Part shown: piece by piece, positions 41,637 to 50,355 of the stretch
Layout of the letters: every line of letters begins with the position of its first letter
Position numbering within the stretch: position 1 is the first letter of the stretch
Source of the DNA: Dactylosporangium sp. AC04546
GTDB lineage: Bacteria; Actinomycetota; Actinomycetes; Mycobacteriales; Micromonosporaceae
Assembly: GCF_022095675.1 (NCBI RefSeq)
Contig: NZ_JAHYSG010000038.1
Coordinates: 1-64,000, forward strand
Reading direction: 5' to 3'
DNA length: 64,000 nt
The notes under the pieces: model-generated
What the model saw: only the letters and a program-made list of their open reading frames with translations
Told to the model about the DNA's origin: nothing
Database searches by the model: none
Program-made: the position numbers and the translations under genes

Positions 41637-43235
41637 TCAGGCGGTGGTCGCGGCGACCTCCTCGGGGGTGAGGCGCGGCCGGACGGTCGCCGAGCGGGCG
41701 GCCGCCGCCGGTGGTGCCGGGTCCGCCGGGCGGCGGGTGTGCCAGTCCGTGACCGCCTGGTACGCCGCGCCGACCTCGAGCAGGCGGTCCTCCTCGTACG
41801 GGCCGGCGCCCAGGATCGCGCCGACCGGGACCGCCGGGTTCGCGCCCACCGGAGCGAAGCCGATCGGCAGGCCCAGCTCGGGCAGGCCCAGGATGTCGAA
41901 CGGCACCGGGCCGGTCTGCAGGAGCACGTCGCACGTGCTCAGGACGCCGTCGAGGACCTCGCGCAGCAGGTGGTGCTTGGCCCGCTGGCCGGTGATCCAC
42001 TCGTCGCCCGACAGGAACAGGCCCTGCAGCCAGCTCAGCAGTGACACGCCGAACAGCTTCGGGTCCTGCTTGAGGTACGGCAGGAACGGCTCGGTCCGCT
42101 CGCTCAGGCGGATCGCGTTGAACGTGCCCGTCAGCAGACCCCAGTCGGCCGGATACGTCACGTCGACGAGCTTCGCGCCCGGGATCGCGGCGAGCGTGTC
42201 GAGGAGCGTCCGGCGCAGGGCGACCACCGCCGCGTTGCCGGTCAGGAAGTCCGGCGGGACGCCGATGGTCGTCGATCGCCGCAGTACCACCTTGCCCTTC
42301 TTCCGCACGGGCAGCGCGGCGGCGACGAGGTCGGGCACGGCGGGCAGGCCGAGGGTGCGCGCGTCGTTCGGGTCCGGGCCGGCCAGGACGGCGGTCATGA
42401 TGGCCGCGTCGAGCACGTCGCGGGCGAGCGGGCCGGAGTGGTCCCGGGTGTACGACAGGGGGATGATCCCGTAGATCGACGTGCGGCCCATCGTCGGCTT
42501 GAGGCCGGTGAGGTTCTGCTGGTTGGACGGGCCGACGATGCTGCCGCCGGTCTGGGTGCCGATCGACGAGCAGGCCAGGCGCCCGGCGACCGCCGTCGCG
42601 GGGCCGGTCGACGAGCCGCCGGGGTCGACCGACGGGTCCTGCGGCGTCCACGCGTTCACGGTGGTGACGGTGCCGTTGGGCAGGGTCGCCCGGGTGGTCG
42701 CCAGGGGGCCCATCTGGCCCTTGCCCACGACGATGCCGCCGGCGGCCTTGAGACGGGCGACGGCCGTCGCGTCGTACGGCGGCACGAAACCCTCGAACAC
42801 GAACGAGTTGGCCGTGGTCTCGACGCCGGCCGTGAAGTAGTTGTCCTTGATGCACAGCGGGATCCCGGCCAGCGGCCCGCTGCGGCGCCGGTCGGCGGCC
42901 TTCGCGGCGTCCCGGGCGGCGTCGGCGGTGATCGCGTTGAACGCCTGGTACGTGGGCTCGAAGGCGGCGATCCGGGCCAGGTGCGCCTCGACGAGCTCGG
43001 TGGCGCTGGTCGCCCGGCGGCGCAGCAGCGTGACGGCCTCGGCGAGGGTGGCCTCGGTGAGGTCAGCGCGGGCCGCTGGCCGCACGTCGACGTCGGGCAC
43101 CTCGACCGGGCGGCCCTGCTGGAACGCGGGCGCGGCGTGGGCCGCGGTCCACGGGATGGCGGTGGCGGCCACGGTACCGGCGGCGGCCGCGGCCGAGCCG
43201 GCCAGGAACACCCGGCGGTTCAGTCCCCGGCTCAC
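41637..43235 (-). CDS. Tat-exported amidase-signature hydrolase
   Basis: 532 residues. A twin-arginine signal (SRGLNRRVFLAGSAAAAAG) is followed by an amidase-signature domain: catalytic Lys in LCIKDNYF, Gly/Ser core DPGGSSTGPATAVA and nucleophile region GTQTGGSIVGPSNQQN, the Ser-cisSer-Lys arrangement. It hydrolyses amide bonds; substrate unknown. GTG 43235 is used because it overlaps the stop of the upstream small gene (GTGA). A GTG at 43259 would add eight residues ahead of the signal. It belongs to a two-gene operon with the small partner. Confidence 0.88.
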   Translation of the reverse strand: MSRGLNRRVFLAGSAAAAAGTVAATAIPWTAAHAAPAFQQGRPVEVPDVDVRPAARADLTEATLAEAVTLLRRRATSATELVEAHLARIAAFEPTYQAFNAITADAARDAAKAADRRRSGPLAGIPLCIKDNYFTAGVETTANSFVFEGFVPPYDATAVARLKAAGGIVVGKGQMGPLATTRATLPNGTVTTVNAWTPQDPSVDPGGSSTGPATAVAGRLACSSIGTQTGGSIVGPSNQQNLTGLKPTMGRTSIYGIIPLSYTRDHSGPLARDVLDAAIMTAVLAGPDPNDARTLGLPAVPDLVAAALPVRKKGKVVLRRSTTIGVPPDFLTGNAAVVALRRTLLDTLAAIPGAKLVDVTYPADWGLLTGTFNAIRLSERTEPFLPYLKQDPKLFGVSLLSWLQGLFLSGDEWITGQRAKHHLLREVLDGVLSTCDVLLQTGPVPFDILGLPELGLPIGFAPVGANPAVPVGAILGAGPYEEDRLLEVGAAYQAVTDWHTRRPADPAPPAAAARSATVRPRLTPEEVAATTA

Positions 43236-43525
43236 CGCCCGCCCGCCTTTCCGGTCCACGCCTCGGTGATGGAGGGGTACTCCAGCGGCGCGGCGAGCTG
43301 CTGGCCGAGCGCGGCGTCGGCCGAGGGCCGCCAGCCGTTGACTGCGGCCGGGTTGGCAAGTAGGAACGACCGCAGCGACGCGAGGACCTGGGTCTGCGTG
43401 GGGACCCCGGTGGCGGGGTCGGGCTGGGCCGGCAGCAGGTTGAAGTCGATGCCGGAGATGGCGAGCCGGGCGACGATGAAGGCGTTGAGCTGATCGGTGG
43501 ACAATGAGGACGGGCCTACGGCCAT
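43232..43525 (-). CDS. Small protein encoded before and coupled to the Tat amidase
   Basis: 97 residues with no signal peptide or membrane helix. The sequence SLSTDQLNAFIVARLAISGI is helical, followed by a Pro-rich turn and FLLANPAAVNGWRPSADAA. It resembles the small, leaderless partner genes that precede Tat-exported oxidoreductases or hydrolases and travel out as a complex with the signal-bearing subunit (inference). ATG at 43525 after CGCGGAGG. Overlaps the amidase start by 4 bp. Confidence 0.7.
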   Translation of the reverse strand: MAVGPSSLSTDQLNAFIVARLAISGIDFNLLPAQPDPATGVPTQTQVLASLRSFLLANPAAVNGWRPSADAALGQQLAAPLEYPSITEAWTGKAGGR

Positions 43526-43619
43526 GTTGGACCTCCGCGTGGTGGTGATGGCGGCGTTGAAGATCGCAACGCGCGGCCGTTTCCCGGCCACCACGCGGCC
43601 GTTACGATCCGGTTTCCCG

Positions 43620-44168
43620 TCAGTTCCCGGCGCGGCAGGTCCGATCGAAGTCGGCGTACCACGGGGTGCCGAACGACGGCACGGCGAGGGTCACCTTCGT
43701 CCACTGCCCGTTCCACGTGCCCGCCGACAGGTCGAGCGGCACGGCACCCACGTGCGCGTCCGAGCACGGTATCGTCGTGCTCACCGAGAACGAGACGCTC
43801 GCGCCCCGCTCGATCCGCTGCCTGGACCGGACCGTGAGGCCGGCGGCGTCCGGCGCGCCGGCGACCTCGACCGGCCGGGGCCCGCCGTTCGAGATCCAGA
43901 TCGTGCCGTCGATGGTCGCTCGGCCACCGCTGAACGTGCCGACGTCGAGGTCGGCGACGCCGGCGAAGAGCATGACCTCGCCCGCCTCCCGGGCGTCGTG
44001 CCGCGAGACCGTCAGGCGCCAGCCGGCGGCGGCGCCGGCCCCGGCGGCCAGCAGCGTCACCAGGACGACGACGAACAGCGGCACGCGCAGACCCGTCACG
44101 CGCCGCAGCCGGGGCAGGGGCAGCGACCGCCGGGGCGGCCGCGCGGGAGGCAGGTCGAGATCGATCAC
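43620..44168 (-). CDS. Single-pass membrane protein, function unknown
   Basis: 182 residues: a basic Pro/Arg-rich N-terminus, one transmembrane helix at about 29-50 (VPLFVVVLVTLLAAGAGAAAG) and an extracytoplasmic beta-like domain of about 130 residues containing two Cys (CSDAHVG and the final DRTCRAGN), possibly a disulfide. No family recognised. Divergent from the M15 peptidase gene. Confidence 0.7.
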   Translation of the reverse strand: MIDLDLPPARPPRRSLPLPRLRRVTGLRVPLFVVVLVTLLAAGAGAAAGWRLTVSRHDAREAGEVMLFAGVADLDVGTFSGGRATIDGTIWISNGGPRPVEVAGAPDAAGLTVRSRQRIERGASVSFSVSTTIPCSDAHVGAVPLDLSAGTWNGQWTKVTLAVPSFGTPWYADFDRTCRAGN

Positions 44169-44198
44169 CGCATCTGTCTACAGGATCGGCGCAAGTCA

Positions 44199-44227
44199 TT
44201 GTCAATAGATCGATAATTGCCCATACT
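44199..44227 (+). promoter_or_regulatory. Promoter of the M15 peptidase, predicted leaderless transcript
   Basis: -35 TTGTCA (44199-44204), 17 bp spacer, -10 CATACT (44222-44227). The GTG start at 44235 lies seven bases after the -10, so translation probably begins at or next to the transcript 5' end. Confidence 0.6.
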
Positions 44228-44234
44228 TCGACGC

Positions 44235-45011
44235 GTGCACATCAGAATCGGCCGCCTGCTGGCCGCCGCCATGCTCACTCTCGGATGCACCGGCGTGACG
44301 CTCGTCGCGTCGGCGTCGCCCGCGCTCGCGGACGGCTGTTACACCTGGAGCGGCACGCTCTCGCAGGGCTCGTCCGGCGAGGCCGTCCGCCAGCTGCAGA
44401 TCCGCGTCGCCGGCTACCCCGGCTCCGGCGCGGTCCTCACCATCGACGGCGCGTTCGGCCCCGCGACCAAGGCCGCGGTGCAGCGCTTCCAGTCCGCCTA
44501 CGGCCTGACCGCCGACGGCGTCGCCGGCCCCGCGACGTTCAGCAAGATCTATGCGCTGCAGGACGACGACTGCACGCCGGTGAACTTCGCCTACGCCGAG
44601 CTGAACAACTGCAACAGCACCTGGGCCGGCGGCAATGTCAGCGCCGCGACGGCCAAGGCCAACGCGCTGGTCACGATGTGGAAGCTCCAGGCGCTCCGGC
44701 ACGCCCTGGGCGACCAGCCGATCCGCGTCACGAGCGGCTTCCGCAGCGCGGCCTGCAACAACGCCGTGGGCGGCGCGTCGAGCAGCCGGCACCTCTACGG
44801 CGACGCGGCCGACCTCGGCGCCGGCCCGCACAGCCTGTGCACCCTGGCCCAGGCCGCCCGCAACCACGGCTTCGCCGGCATCCTCGGCCCGGGGTACCCC
44901 GACCACAACGACCACACGCACGTGGACGGCCGCCCGTCGCGGTTCTGGTCCGCCCCGAACTGCGGCGTGGCCAGCCTGACCGGTTCCCTCGACCCGCTCG
45001 GCGACAACTGA
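44235..45011 (+). CDS. Secreted peptidoglycan-binding / M15A D,D-peptidase
   Basis: About 258 residues: signal peptide (LLAAAMLTLGCTGVTLVASA), a PG_binding_1 repeat (SSGEAVRQLQIRVAGYPG, then DGAFGPATKAAVQRFQ) and a peptidase M15A domain. Zinc site: HLYGDAADL (His and Asp) and HTHVDGRPS (His), plus RVTSGFRSAACN. It resembles zinc D-Ala-D-Ala carboxypeptidases of Streptomyces that trim cell-wall peptides. GTG 44235 is selected from promoter spacing; a TTG at 44217 is in frame but overlaps the -35/-10 spacer. Followed by a strong hairpin terminator. Confidence 0.9.
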   Translation: MHIRIGRLLAAAMLTLGCTGVTLVASASPALADGCYTWSGTLSQGSSGEAVRQLQIRVAGYPGSGAVLTIDGAFGPATKAAVQRFQSAYGLTADGVAGPATFSKIYALQDDDCTPVNFAYAELNNCNSTWAGGNVSAATAKANALVTMWKLQALRHALGDQPIRVTSGFRSAACNNAVGGASSSRHLYGDAADLGAGPHSLCTLAQAARNHGFAGILGPGYPDHNDHTHVDGRPSRFWSAPNCGVASLTGSLDPLGDN

Positions 45012-45021
45012 CGTTCCTCCG

Positions 45022-45051
45022 GCCGGGACGCGGTGGCGTCCGCGTCCCGGC
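45022..45051. terminator. Perfect 12-bp hairpin, bidirectional terminator
   Basis: GCCGGGACGCGG (45022-45033), loop TGGCGT, and the complementary arm at 45040-45051, between converging genes. Confidence 0.72.
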
Positions 45052-45085
45052 TACCCGTGCGCTCCGTGGAGGTCGGCCCGGGTGA

Positions 45086-47476
45086 CTACTCGGCGCGCAG
45101 TGCGGTCGAGGCGCGCGTGCGGCCGGCCCACGTGGCCGGGACCAGCGCGCCCAGCACCGCCAGTGCCACCCCGAGCAGGGCGCACACCGCCAGGACCGGC
45201 CAGCTGTAGACGTCGATGACGTCCGCCGGGATGCCGGTGCCGGCCGCGCCCGCGATCACCGGGAGCAGCCGGTGGTGCAGCAGGAGGCCGAGCGGCACCG
45301 CAAGCAGGCCGCCCACCAGGCCGACGACCGTCATCGACGCGATGACCATCAGCCGGACCTGGCCGGGGGTCATGCCGATCGACTTCAGCACGCCGATCTC
45401 GTGGACCCGGTCGCGGGTGTTGAGCACGACCGTGTTGAACACGCCCAGCGCGGCGACGGCGCTGAGCAGCGTCGCCAGCGTCACCACCAGGCCGATCATC
45501 AGGGTCAGCGTCTCGCTGCCGGACCCCTCGGCCGCCGCGACCGGGATCACCGCGTTCGAGCCGACGGCCTCGTCGAGCGTCTTGGCGTAGGCGTACGGGT
45601 CGGTGCCGGAGGTCAGGGCGACCTCGAAGCGGTTCGGGCCGGACGCCTTGATCAGGGTGCCGAGCGAGGCGCGGTCCATGATCAGCGTCGGGTCACCGGC
45701 GCGGCTGAACGCCTCGCCGACGATCTTCACGCGCAGCTGGCCCTGGTCGGTGCTGACGGTGATCGTGTCGCCGACCCGGGTGCCGGTGAGGCTCAGCATG
45801 CGCGAGCCGGCGACGGCCTCCCCCGCACCCGCATACCAGCGGCCGCTGATCAGCGGGTACCCCGTCCAGGTCGCGTCGCCGTCGTAGGCCTCGACCTCGA
45901 CCGGCTCCGCGAGGCCGGCCATCGTGACCTCGGTCCGCGTCAGCCCGACGACGCGGGCCGTGCCGGGCTGCGCCTCGATCGTCCGGCGCACCGCGGCGGG
46001 GTCGACCGGGTCGAGGGTCTCGCCCGGCTTCGGGCCGCCGGCCGGCATCATGACCCGCCCCTCGCCCTCCGGCGCGGCGCTGAGGACGTCGACGACGACC
46101 TGCACCGAGCCGGTCCGCGCGAAGTGCTCCTTGACGACGCCGAACGAGGTGGACAGCCCGATGGCGAGGACCACCGTCATCGCCCCTAGCAGCACGGCGA
46201 CGACCGTCATCGCCGAGCGGCCGGGCCGGGCGAACGGGGTGCCGAGGCCGAAGCTGACCGGCCGGGGCAGCGTCGTGGCGGCGAGCAGGCGGCGGATGCG
46301 GTACCCCCGGCCCGACCGCGGCGCCCGCCCGACCGCGACGGCCTGCGTGGCCGACAGCCGCCCGGCCCGCGTGGCCGGCACGACCGCGGCCAGCCCGACG
46401 AGCAGCGGCACGGCGACCAGCGCGGCGAGGCTCAGCCACAGCGGCACGATGCGGGCGCCCGGGATGCCGTACGCCTCCTCGGTCTGGGACAGCAGCGGCA
46501 GCGCCAGCAGGTTGCCGAGCAGCACCCCGAGCGCCGCCGCCGGCAGCCCGACGAGCATCGCCTGACCGGCGTAGACGGCGACGACCTGCCGGGGCGTGTA
46601 CCCGAGCGACTTGAGCACGCCGATCGTGCGGTACCCGGAGACGACCGCCCCGCCGACGACGTTGGCGACGATGAGCACCGACATGATCAGGCCGAGGACG
46701 GCGAACGCGACCACGAACGGGACCATCGTGGCGATGTTGCCGTTCACCTCCAGGCGCACGGCGTGATAGCGGGCGGAGCCCGTGACGGCGTCGGCCGGCA
46801 GGGAGGCGGTCGCGGTGGCCAGGGCGTCGCGTACCGCGTCGTCGGTGCCGGCGGACGCGAAGCGGTACAGCATCTGCCGCCCGGTCTCGGCCCCGGCCGC
46901 CTGGAGCACGTCGGTCTGGCTCGGCCACACCCACGCCTGGGCGGTCCCGGTCACCGAGGCGGCGAACCCGACGAGCCTCAGCTTGGGCTGGCTGGCACCG
47001 TTCGGGAGCACCCCGATGCCGACCTCGTCGCCGACCTTCAGCCGGGGGCTCCTGATCTGGGCGGACAGCACGATCTGCCCGGGGCCGGTCAGCCACCCGC
47101 CGTCGACGATCTCGAGCTTGTCGACGGCGGGAGTCGCCTCGGACCGCCCGGCGATGTCGACCTTCGGGCCGCGCCCGCCGTCGATGAGCACCGACGCCTT
47201 GACCGTGTCGTAGGGGCCGGCGGCCGCGGTGACCCCGCTCGCGGTGGCCGTCCCCCGCAGCGCGTCGGCGGTGACCTTCGCCGGGTCGTAGGCGACCGCC
47301 GCGTGGGCGCCCTGCTGGCGGGCGAAGGCCCGGTCGAACGGGCCGGTGGAGGTGGCGATGAGCCCGGCGGCGAGGACGCCGGTGGCGCTGGCCAGCAGTA
47401 CCACCAGGCCGATGACGACGCTCTGGAGCCGGCGGCGGCGCACGGCGGCGGTCGCCGCGCGCACGACGGCCCTCAC
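45086..47476 (-). CDS. ABC transporter permease, FtsX/MacB type (duplicated)
   Basis: 796 residues with the FtsX-like layout in two halves: an N-terminal helix (about 18-42), a large extracytoplasmic domain, three helices at about 250-365, a second anchored helix near 425-445, another external domain and three final helices (about 650-785). Such permeases pair with a LolD-type ATPase and act in lipoprotein, peptide or envelope-stress processes rather than nutrient uptake. GTG start overlaps the ATPase stop (GTGA). An adjacent two-component system on the other strand is a typical BceAB/MacB-like arrangement. Confidence 0.9.
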   Translation of the reverse strand: MRAVVRAATAAVRRRRLQSVVIGLVVLLASATGVLAAGLIATSTGPFDRAFARQQGAHAAVAYDPAKVTADALRGTATASGVTAAAGPYDTVKASVLIDGGRGPKVDIAGRSEATPAVDKLEIVDGGWLTGPGQIVLSAQIRSPRLKVGDEVGIGVLPNGASQPKLRLVGFAASVTGTAQAWVWPSQTDVLQAAGAETGRQMLYRFASAGTDDAVRDALATATASLPADAVTGSARYHAVRLEVNGNIATMVPFVVAFAVLGLIMSVLIVANVVGGAVVSGYRTIGVLKSLGYTPRQVVAVYAGQAMLVGLPAAALGVLLGNLLALPLLSQTEEAYGIPGARIVPLWLSLAALVAVPLLVGLAAVVPATRAGRLSATQAVAVGRAPRSGRGYRIRRLLAATTLPRPVSFGLGTPFARPGRSAMTVVAVLLGAMTVVLAIGLSTSFGVVKEHFARTGSVQVVVDVLSAAPEGEGRVMMPAGGPKPGETLDPVDPAAVRRTIEAQPGTARVVGLTRTEVTMAGLAEPVEVEAYDGDATWTGYPLISGRWYAGAGEAVAGSRMLSLTGTRVGDTITVSTDQGQLRVKIVGEAFSRAGDPTLIMDRASLGTLIKASGPNRFEVALTSGTDPYAYAKTLDEAVGSNAVIPVAAAEGSGSETLTLMIGLVVTLATLLSAVAALGVFNTVVLNTRDRVHEIGVLKSIGMTPGQVRLMVIASMTVVGLVGGLLAVPLGLLLHHRLLPVIAGAAGTGIPADVIDVYSWPVLAVCALLGVALAVLGALVPATWAGRTRASTALRAE

Positions 47477-48138
47477 GCCAGCTTCCCGTCGTGCAGCGTG
47501 ACCGTGCGGGTCGCGCAGTGGTCGGCGAGGGCGGCGTCGTGGGTGACCAGCAGCAGGGTCTGCCCGTCGTGGTTGAGCTCGCGCAGCAGCTCGGCGACGC
47601 GGGCGCCGGAGTCGGTGTCGACGGCCCCGGTCGGCTCATCGGCGAGCAGCAGCGGCGGCCGGTTGACCAGGGCGCGGGCAATCGCGACCCGCTGCCGCTC
47701 GCCCCCGGAGAGGCGGGCCGGGTACGCGTCGGCGCGGTGCGCGATGCCGAGCGCGTCGAGCAGCTCGCCGGCCCGGGCCAGGGCCGCCTTCCGGGGCATG
47801 CCGGCCAGCTGCGCCGGCAGCAGCACGTTGTCCCGCGCGGTGAGGTCGTCGAGGAGGTGGAAGAACTGGAACACGATCCCGATGTGCCGGCGGCGGAACC
47901 GGGCGAGCCCGGTCTCGGACAGCTTGCCCAGGTCGGTGCCGGCCACCTCGACCTTGCCCTCGGTCGGCCGGTCCAGGCCCGCGACCAGGTTCAGCAGGGT
48001 CGACTTGCCGCTGCCGGACGGCCCCATCACGGCGACCGCCTCCCCCGGCGCGATGTCGAGGTCGACCCCGTCGAGGGCCGGCAGCCCGGCCTGCTCGTAG
48101 CGCTTTCCGGCGGCCCGCAGCCGCACCACGTCAGTCAT
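47473..48138 (-). CDS. ABC transporter ATP-binding protein (LolD/MacB type)
   Basis: A 221-residue ATPase: Walker A GPSGSGKST (about 40-48), Q-loop FQFFHLLDDLTARDN, signature LSGGERQR, Walker B LLLADEPTGAVD and H-loop VTHD. The DEPTG-A-VD and FFHLL forms are typical of the LolD/MacB group. It forms the energising subunit for the FtsX-type permease encoded immediately downstream. ATG 48138 is chosen; the 12 codons upstream lack similarity. It is divergent from the histidine kinase gene, with 151 bp between starts. Confidence 0.93.
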   Translation of the reverse strand: MTDVVRLRAAGKRYEQAGLPALDGVDLDIAPGEAVAVMGPSGSGKSTLLNLVAGLDRPTEGKVEVAGTDLGKLSETGLARFRRRHIGIVFQFFHLLDDLTARDNVLLPAQLAGMPRKAALARAGELLDALGIAHRADAYPARLSGGERQRVAIARALVNRPPLLLADEPTGAVDTDSGARVAELLRELNHDGQTLLLVTHDAALADHCATRTVTLHDGKLA

Positions 48139-48274
48139 GCCGGGACCGTACGGAGCGCGGGCCGAACCGGACATCCGGCGCGAGATCGGTCCGCGGTACC
48201 TCGCTGCGATGACGCGCCGCGGATCTCATCCTCGCGATGTAGGTGGCGGGGCCGACGCCGCCGCCCGCGACAGC

Positions 48275-48289
48275 CAGCACAATGTGCTG
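48275..48289. promoter_or_regulatory. Palindrome CAGCACAATGTGCTG
   Basis: Seven-base arms around a central A, ending at the histidine kinase start codon. Could be an operator or could influence start choice; it includes an in-frame GTG. Confidence 0.35.
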
Positions 48290-49522
48290 ATGATGGACCG
48301 GCTCTCGCGCATCCGGTGGCCGGACGTCGCGCTGGCCGTCGTCCTCGCCGCCCTCTCCGTCTGGTGGACGGTCCACGCCAGCCGCGGCGACGTGCCGGCG
48401 ATGCCGTTCCAGGACTTCCACGACGGGCCGGTCCGGCCGGTCCCGCCCGGCGCGTTCATCGTCCAGGAGGACGACCAGAGCATCGGCCGCGAGATCGTGC
48501 TCAACCTGCTCATCACGCTCGCCGTCGTGCTGCGCAGGATCTGGCCGCTGTCGGTGGTGCTCGTGCAGTTCACCGCGATCCTGGCCTTCGAGAACGGCGC
48601 CGACCTGGTGACCACGGTCGCCACCCTCATCGGGGTGTACTCCGTGTGCCTCTACGGCCGGTCGACCGCGCTGTCGCTCGGGGTCCTGGCGGTGCTCGCG
48701 ACGATCACGACGCTCGCCTTCGACAACACCACCCCGCAGCTGCCCGACTGGGCCGGCGTCTTCGCCCTGGTCGCCCCGATCGGCCTGCTCGGCGTCACGG
48801 TCCGGGCCGCGCGGATCCGGGCCGAGACCGCCCACCAGCGGGCCGAGGCCCTCGAACGCGGCCAGGAGGCGGCCACCCGGCTGGCCGTCGCCCAGGAGCG
48901 CGCCCGCATCGCCCGGGAGCTGCACGACGTGGTCAGCCACCACGTGAGCGTGATGACGATCCAGGCCGGGGCGGCCGGGAAGGTCATCGACACGCGGCCC
49001 GAGCTGGCCCGGGACGCGCTGACGGCGATCGAGGCGAGCGGCCGCGAGACGATGACCGAGCTGCGCCACCTGCTCGGCGTGCTGAGCCCCGGTCCGGACG
49101 ACGACCTGCTGCACCCGCAGCCGGGCCTCGACCAGCTCGACGCCCTCGTCGACAACGTGCGGCGGGCCGGCCAGCCGGTGCAGGTGCACCGCGAGCCGGT
49201 GACGCTGCCGCGCGGCACCGACCTGACCGCGTACCGGGTCGTGCAGGAGGCCCTCACCAACGCGCTGCGGCACGCGCCCGGCGCCCGGACGGAGATCACG
49301 ATCGACGTGGTGGACACGACGGTGGACATCGAGGTGCGCAACGATCCGCCGCCGCCCGGGGTGACCCCGGCCTCGACGGGCAGCGGCACGGGCCTGGTCG
49401 GGCTGGCCGAGCGGCTGCGGCTCTACGGCGGGACGCTGGAGGCCGGCCCCCGCCCCACGGGCGGCTTCCGGGTCCGCGCCAGCATCCCGCTCGACGCGAA
49501 CCTCCCGGCAGGTGCGGCATGA
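48290..49522 (+). CDS. Sensor histidine kinase (HisKA_3 type)
   Basis: 410 residues. Four to five membrane segments lie in the first 180 residues (DVALAVVLAALSVWW; IVLNLLITLAVVL; AGVFALVAPIGLLGV). HisKA_3 motif ERARIARELHDVVSHHVSVM contains the phospho-His, and HATPase_c shows VVQEALTNALRHAPG and GTGLVGLAERLRLYGG. ATG 48290 and ATG 48293 are adjacent; either is possible. It is paired with the response regulator at 49603 and divergent from an ABC transporter operon it probably controls. It belongs to a different subfamily from the two DesK-like kinases in this window. Confidence 0.9.
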   Translation: MMDRLSRIRWPDVALAVVLAALSVWWTVHASRGDVPAMPFQDFHDGPVRPVPPGAFIVQEDDQSIGREIVLNLLITLAVVLRRIWPLSVVLVQFTAILAFENGADLVTTVATLIGVYSVCLYGRSTALSLGVLAVLATITTLAFDNTTPQLPDWAGVFALVAPIGLLGVTVRAARIRAETAHQRAEALERGQEAATRLAVAQERARIARELHDVVSHHVSVMTIQAGAAGKVIDTRPELARDALTAIEASGRETMTELRHLLGVLSPGPDDDLLHPQPGLDQLDALVDNVRRAGQPVQVHREPVTLPRGTDLTAYRVVQEALTNALRHAPGARTEITIDVVDTTVDIEVRNDPPPPGVTPASTGSGTGLVGLAERLRLYGGTLEAGPRPTGGFRVRASIPLDANLPAGAA

Positions 49523-49604
49523 CCGGTTCGGAGCGAAGCGGAGAGGCCGGTCATCATGGGCTCAGTTTGGAAGGCATGCGGCCGGAGCGAAGCGGAGGCC
49601 GCAT
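49519..49604. repeat. Two hairpin mini-repeats with a GGAGCGAAGCGGA loop
   Basis: Copy 1: arms ATGACCGG (49519-49526) and CCGGTCAT (49547-49554), with GGAGCGAAGCGGA at 49530-49542. Copy 2: arms ATGCGGCC (49576-49583) and GGCCGCAT (49597-49604), whose loop is exactly GGAGCGAAGCGGA (49584-49596). Copy 2 includes the response regulator start codon, so folding could mask translation initiation. Confidence 0.75.
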
Positions 49605-50283
49605 GACGCGGGTGGTCATTGCCGATGACCAGGCGCTCGTCCGCACCGGGTTCACGATGATCCTGGTCGCGGCCGGGATCGAGGTCGTCGGCGAGGCGTC
49701 GGACGGCGAGGAGGCGATCTCAGCGGTACGGCGGGAGCGCCCGGACGTCGTCCTGATGGACATCCGCATGCCCCGCCTCGACGGCCTGGAGGCCACCCGC
49801 CGCCTCCTGGAGGACCGCCCCACGACGACCGCCGGGCAGCCCACGCGGGTGCTCATCCTGACGACGTTCGATCTCGACCAGTACGTCTACGCCGCCCTCA
49901 CCGCCGGGGCCAGCGGCTTCCTGCTCAAGGACGTCACCCCCGACCACCTCGTCCACGCCGTCCGGCTGGTGCGCGACGGCGACGCCCTGCTCGCCCCGAC
50001 GATCACGCGCCGCCTGGTCGAGCGCTTCGCCCGCGCCGGCACCGAGGCGTCGGCCCTGCACCGCGACCTGGCCGCGCTGACCCCGCGCGAGGTCGAGGTG
50101 CTGACCCTGCTCGGCCGCGGCCTGAGCAACCCGGAGCTGGCGGCGGCGCTGCAGCTCAGCGAGGCCACGGTGAAGACCCACGTGACGCACATCCTGACCA
50201 AGCTGCACCTGCGCGACCGCGTCCAGGCGGTCGTCGTCGCTTACGAGACCGGCCTGATCACCCCCAACAGCCGTCCTGACTAG
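49603..50283 (+). CDS. NarL-type response regulator
   Basis: 226 residues. Receiver domain with VVIADDQALV, phospho-Asp in VVLMDIRMPRLDG (about residue 54), a Thr in LTTFD and Lys in LLKDVTPD; LuxR HTH at about 158-215 (LTPREVEVLTLLGRGLSNPE). Cognate of the kinase encoded 80 bp upstream. The ribosome site is within the hairpin repeat (AGCGGAGG), an unusual start context. Likely target: the adjacent FtsX-type ABC transporter. Confidence 0.92.
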   Translation: MTRVVIADDQALVRTGFTMILVAAGIEVVGEASDGEEAISAVRRERPDVVLMDIRMPRLDGLEATRRLLEDRPTTTAGQPTRVLILTTFDLDQYVYAALTAGASGFLLKDVTPDHLVHAVRLVRDGDALLAPTITRRLVERFARAGTEASALHRDLAALTPREVEVLTLLGRGLSNPELAAALQLSEATVKTHVTHILTKLHLRDRVQAVVVAYETGLITPNSRPD

Positions 50284-50355
50284 GTCTTTCGTCCCGTCGC
50301 GGGCGGGGCGTCGGACCGTGTCCGGGCGGGATGTGCGGCCGTAGCGTCACCAGCC

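Noticed and set aside
37846..42855. A 1669-codon open frame on the minus strand
   Set aside because: It spans several well-supported genes in other frames, is full of low-complexity Arg/Gly/Pro/His runs and has no domain match; it is a typical high-GC shadow frame.
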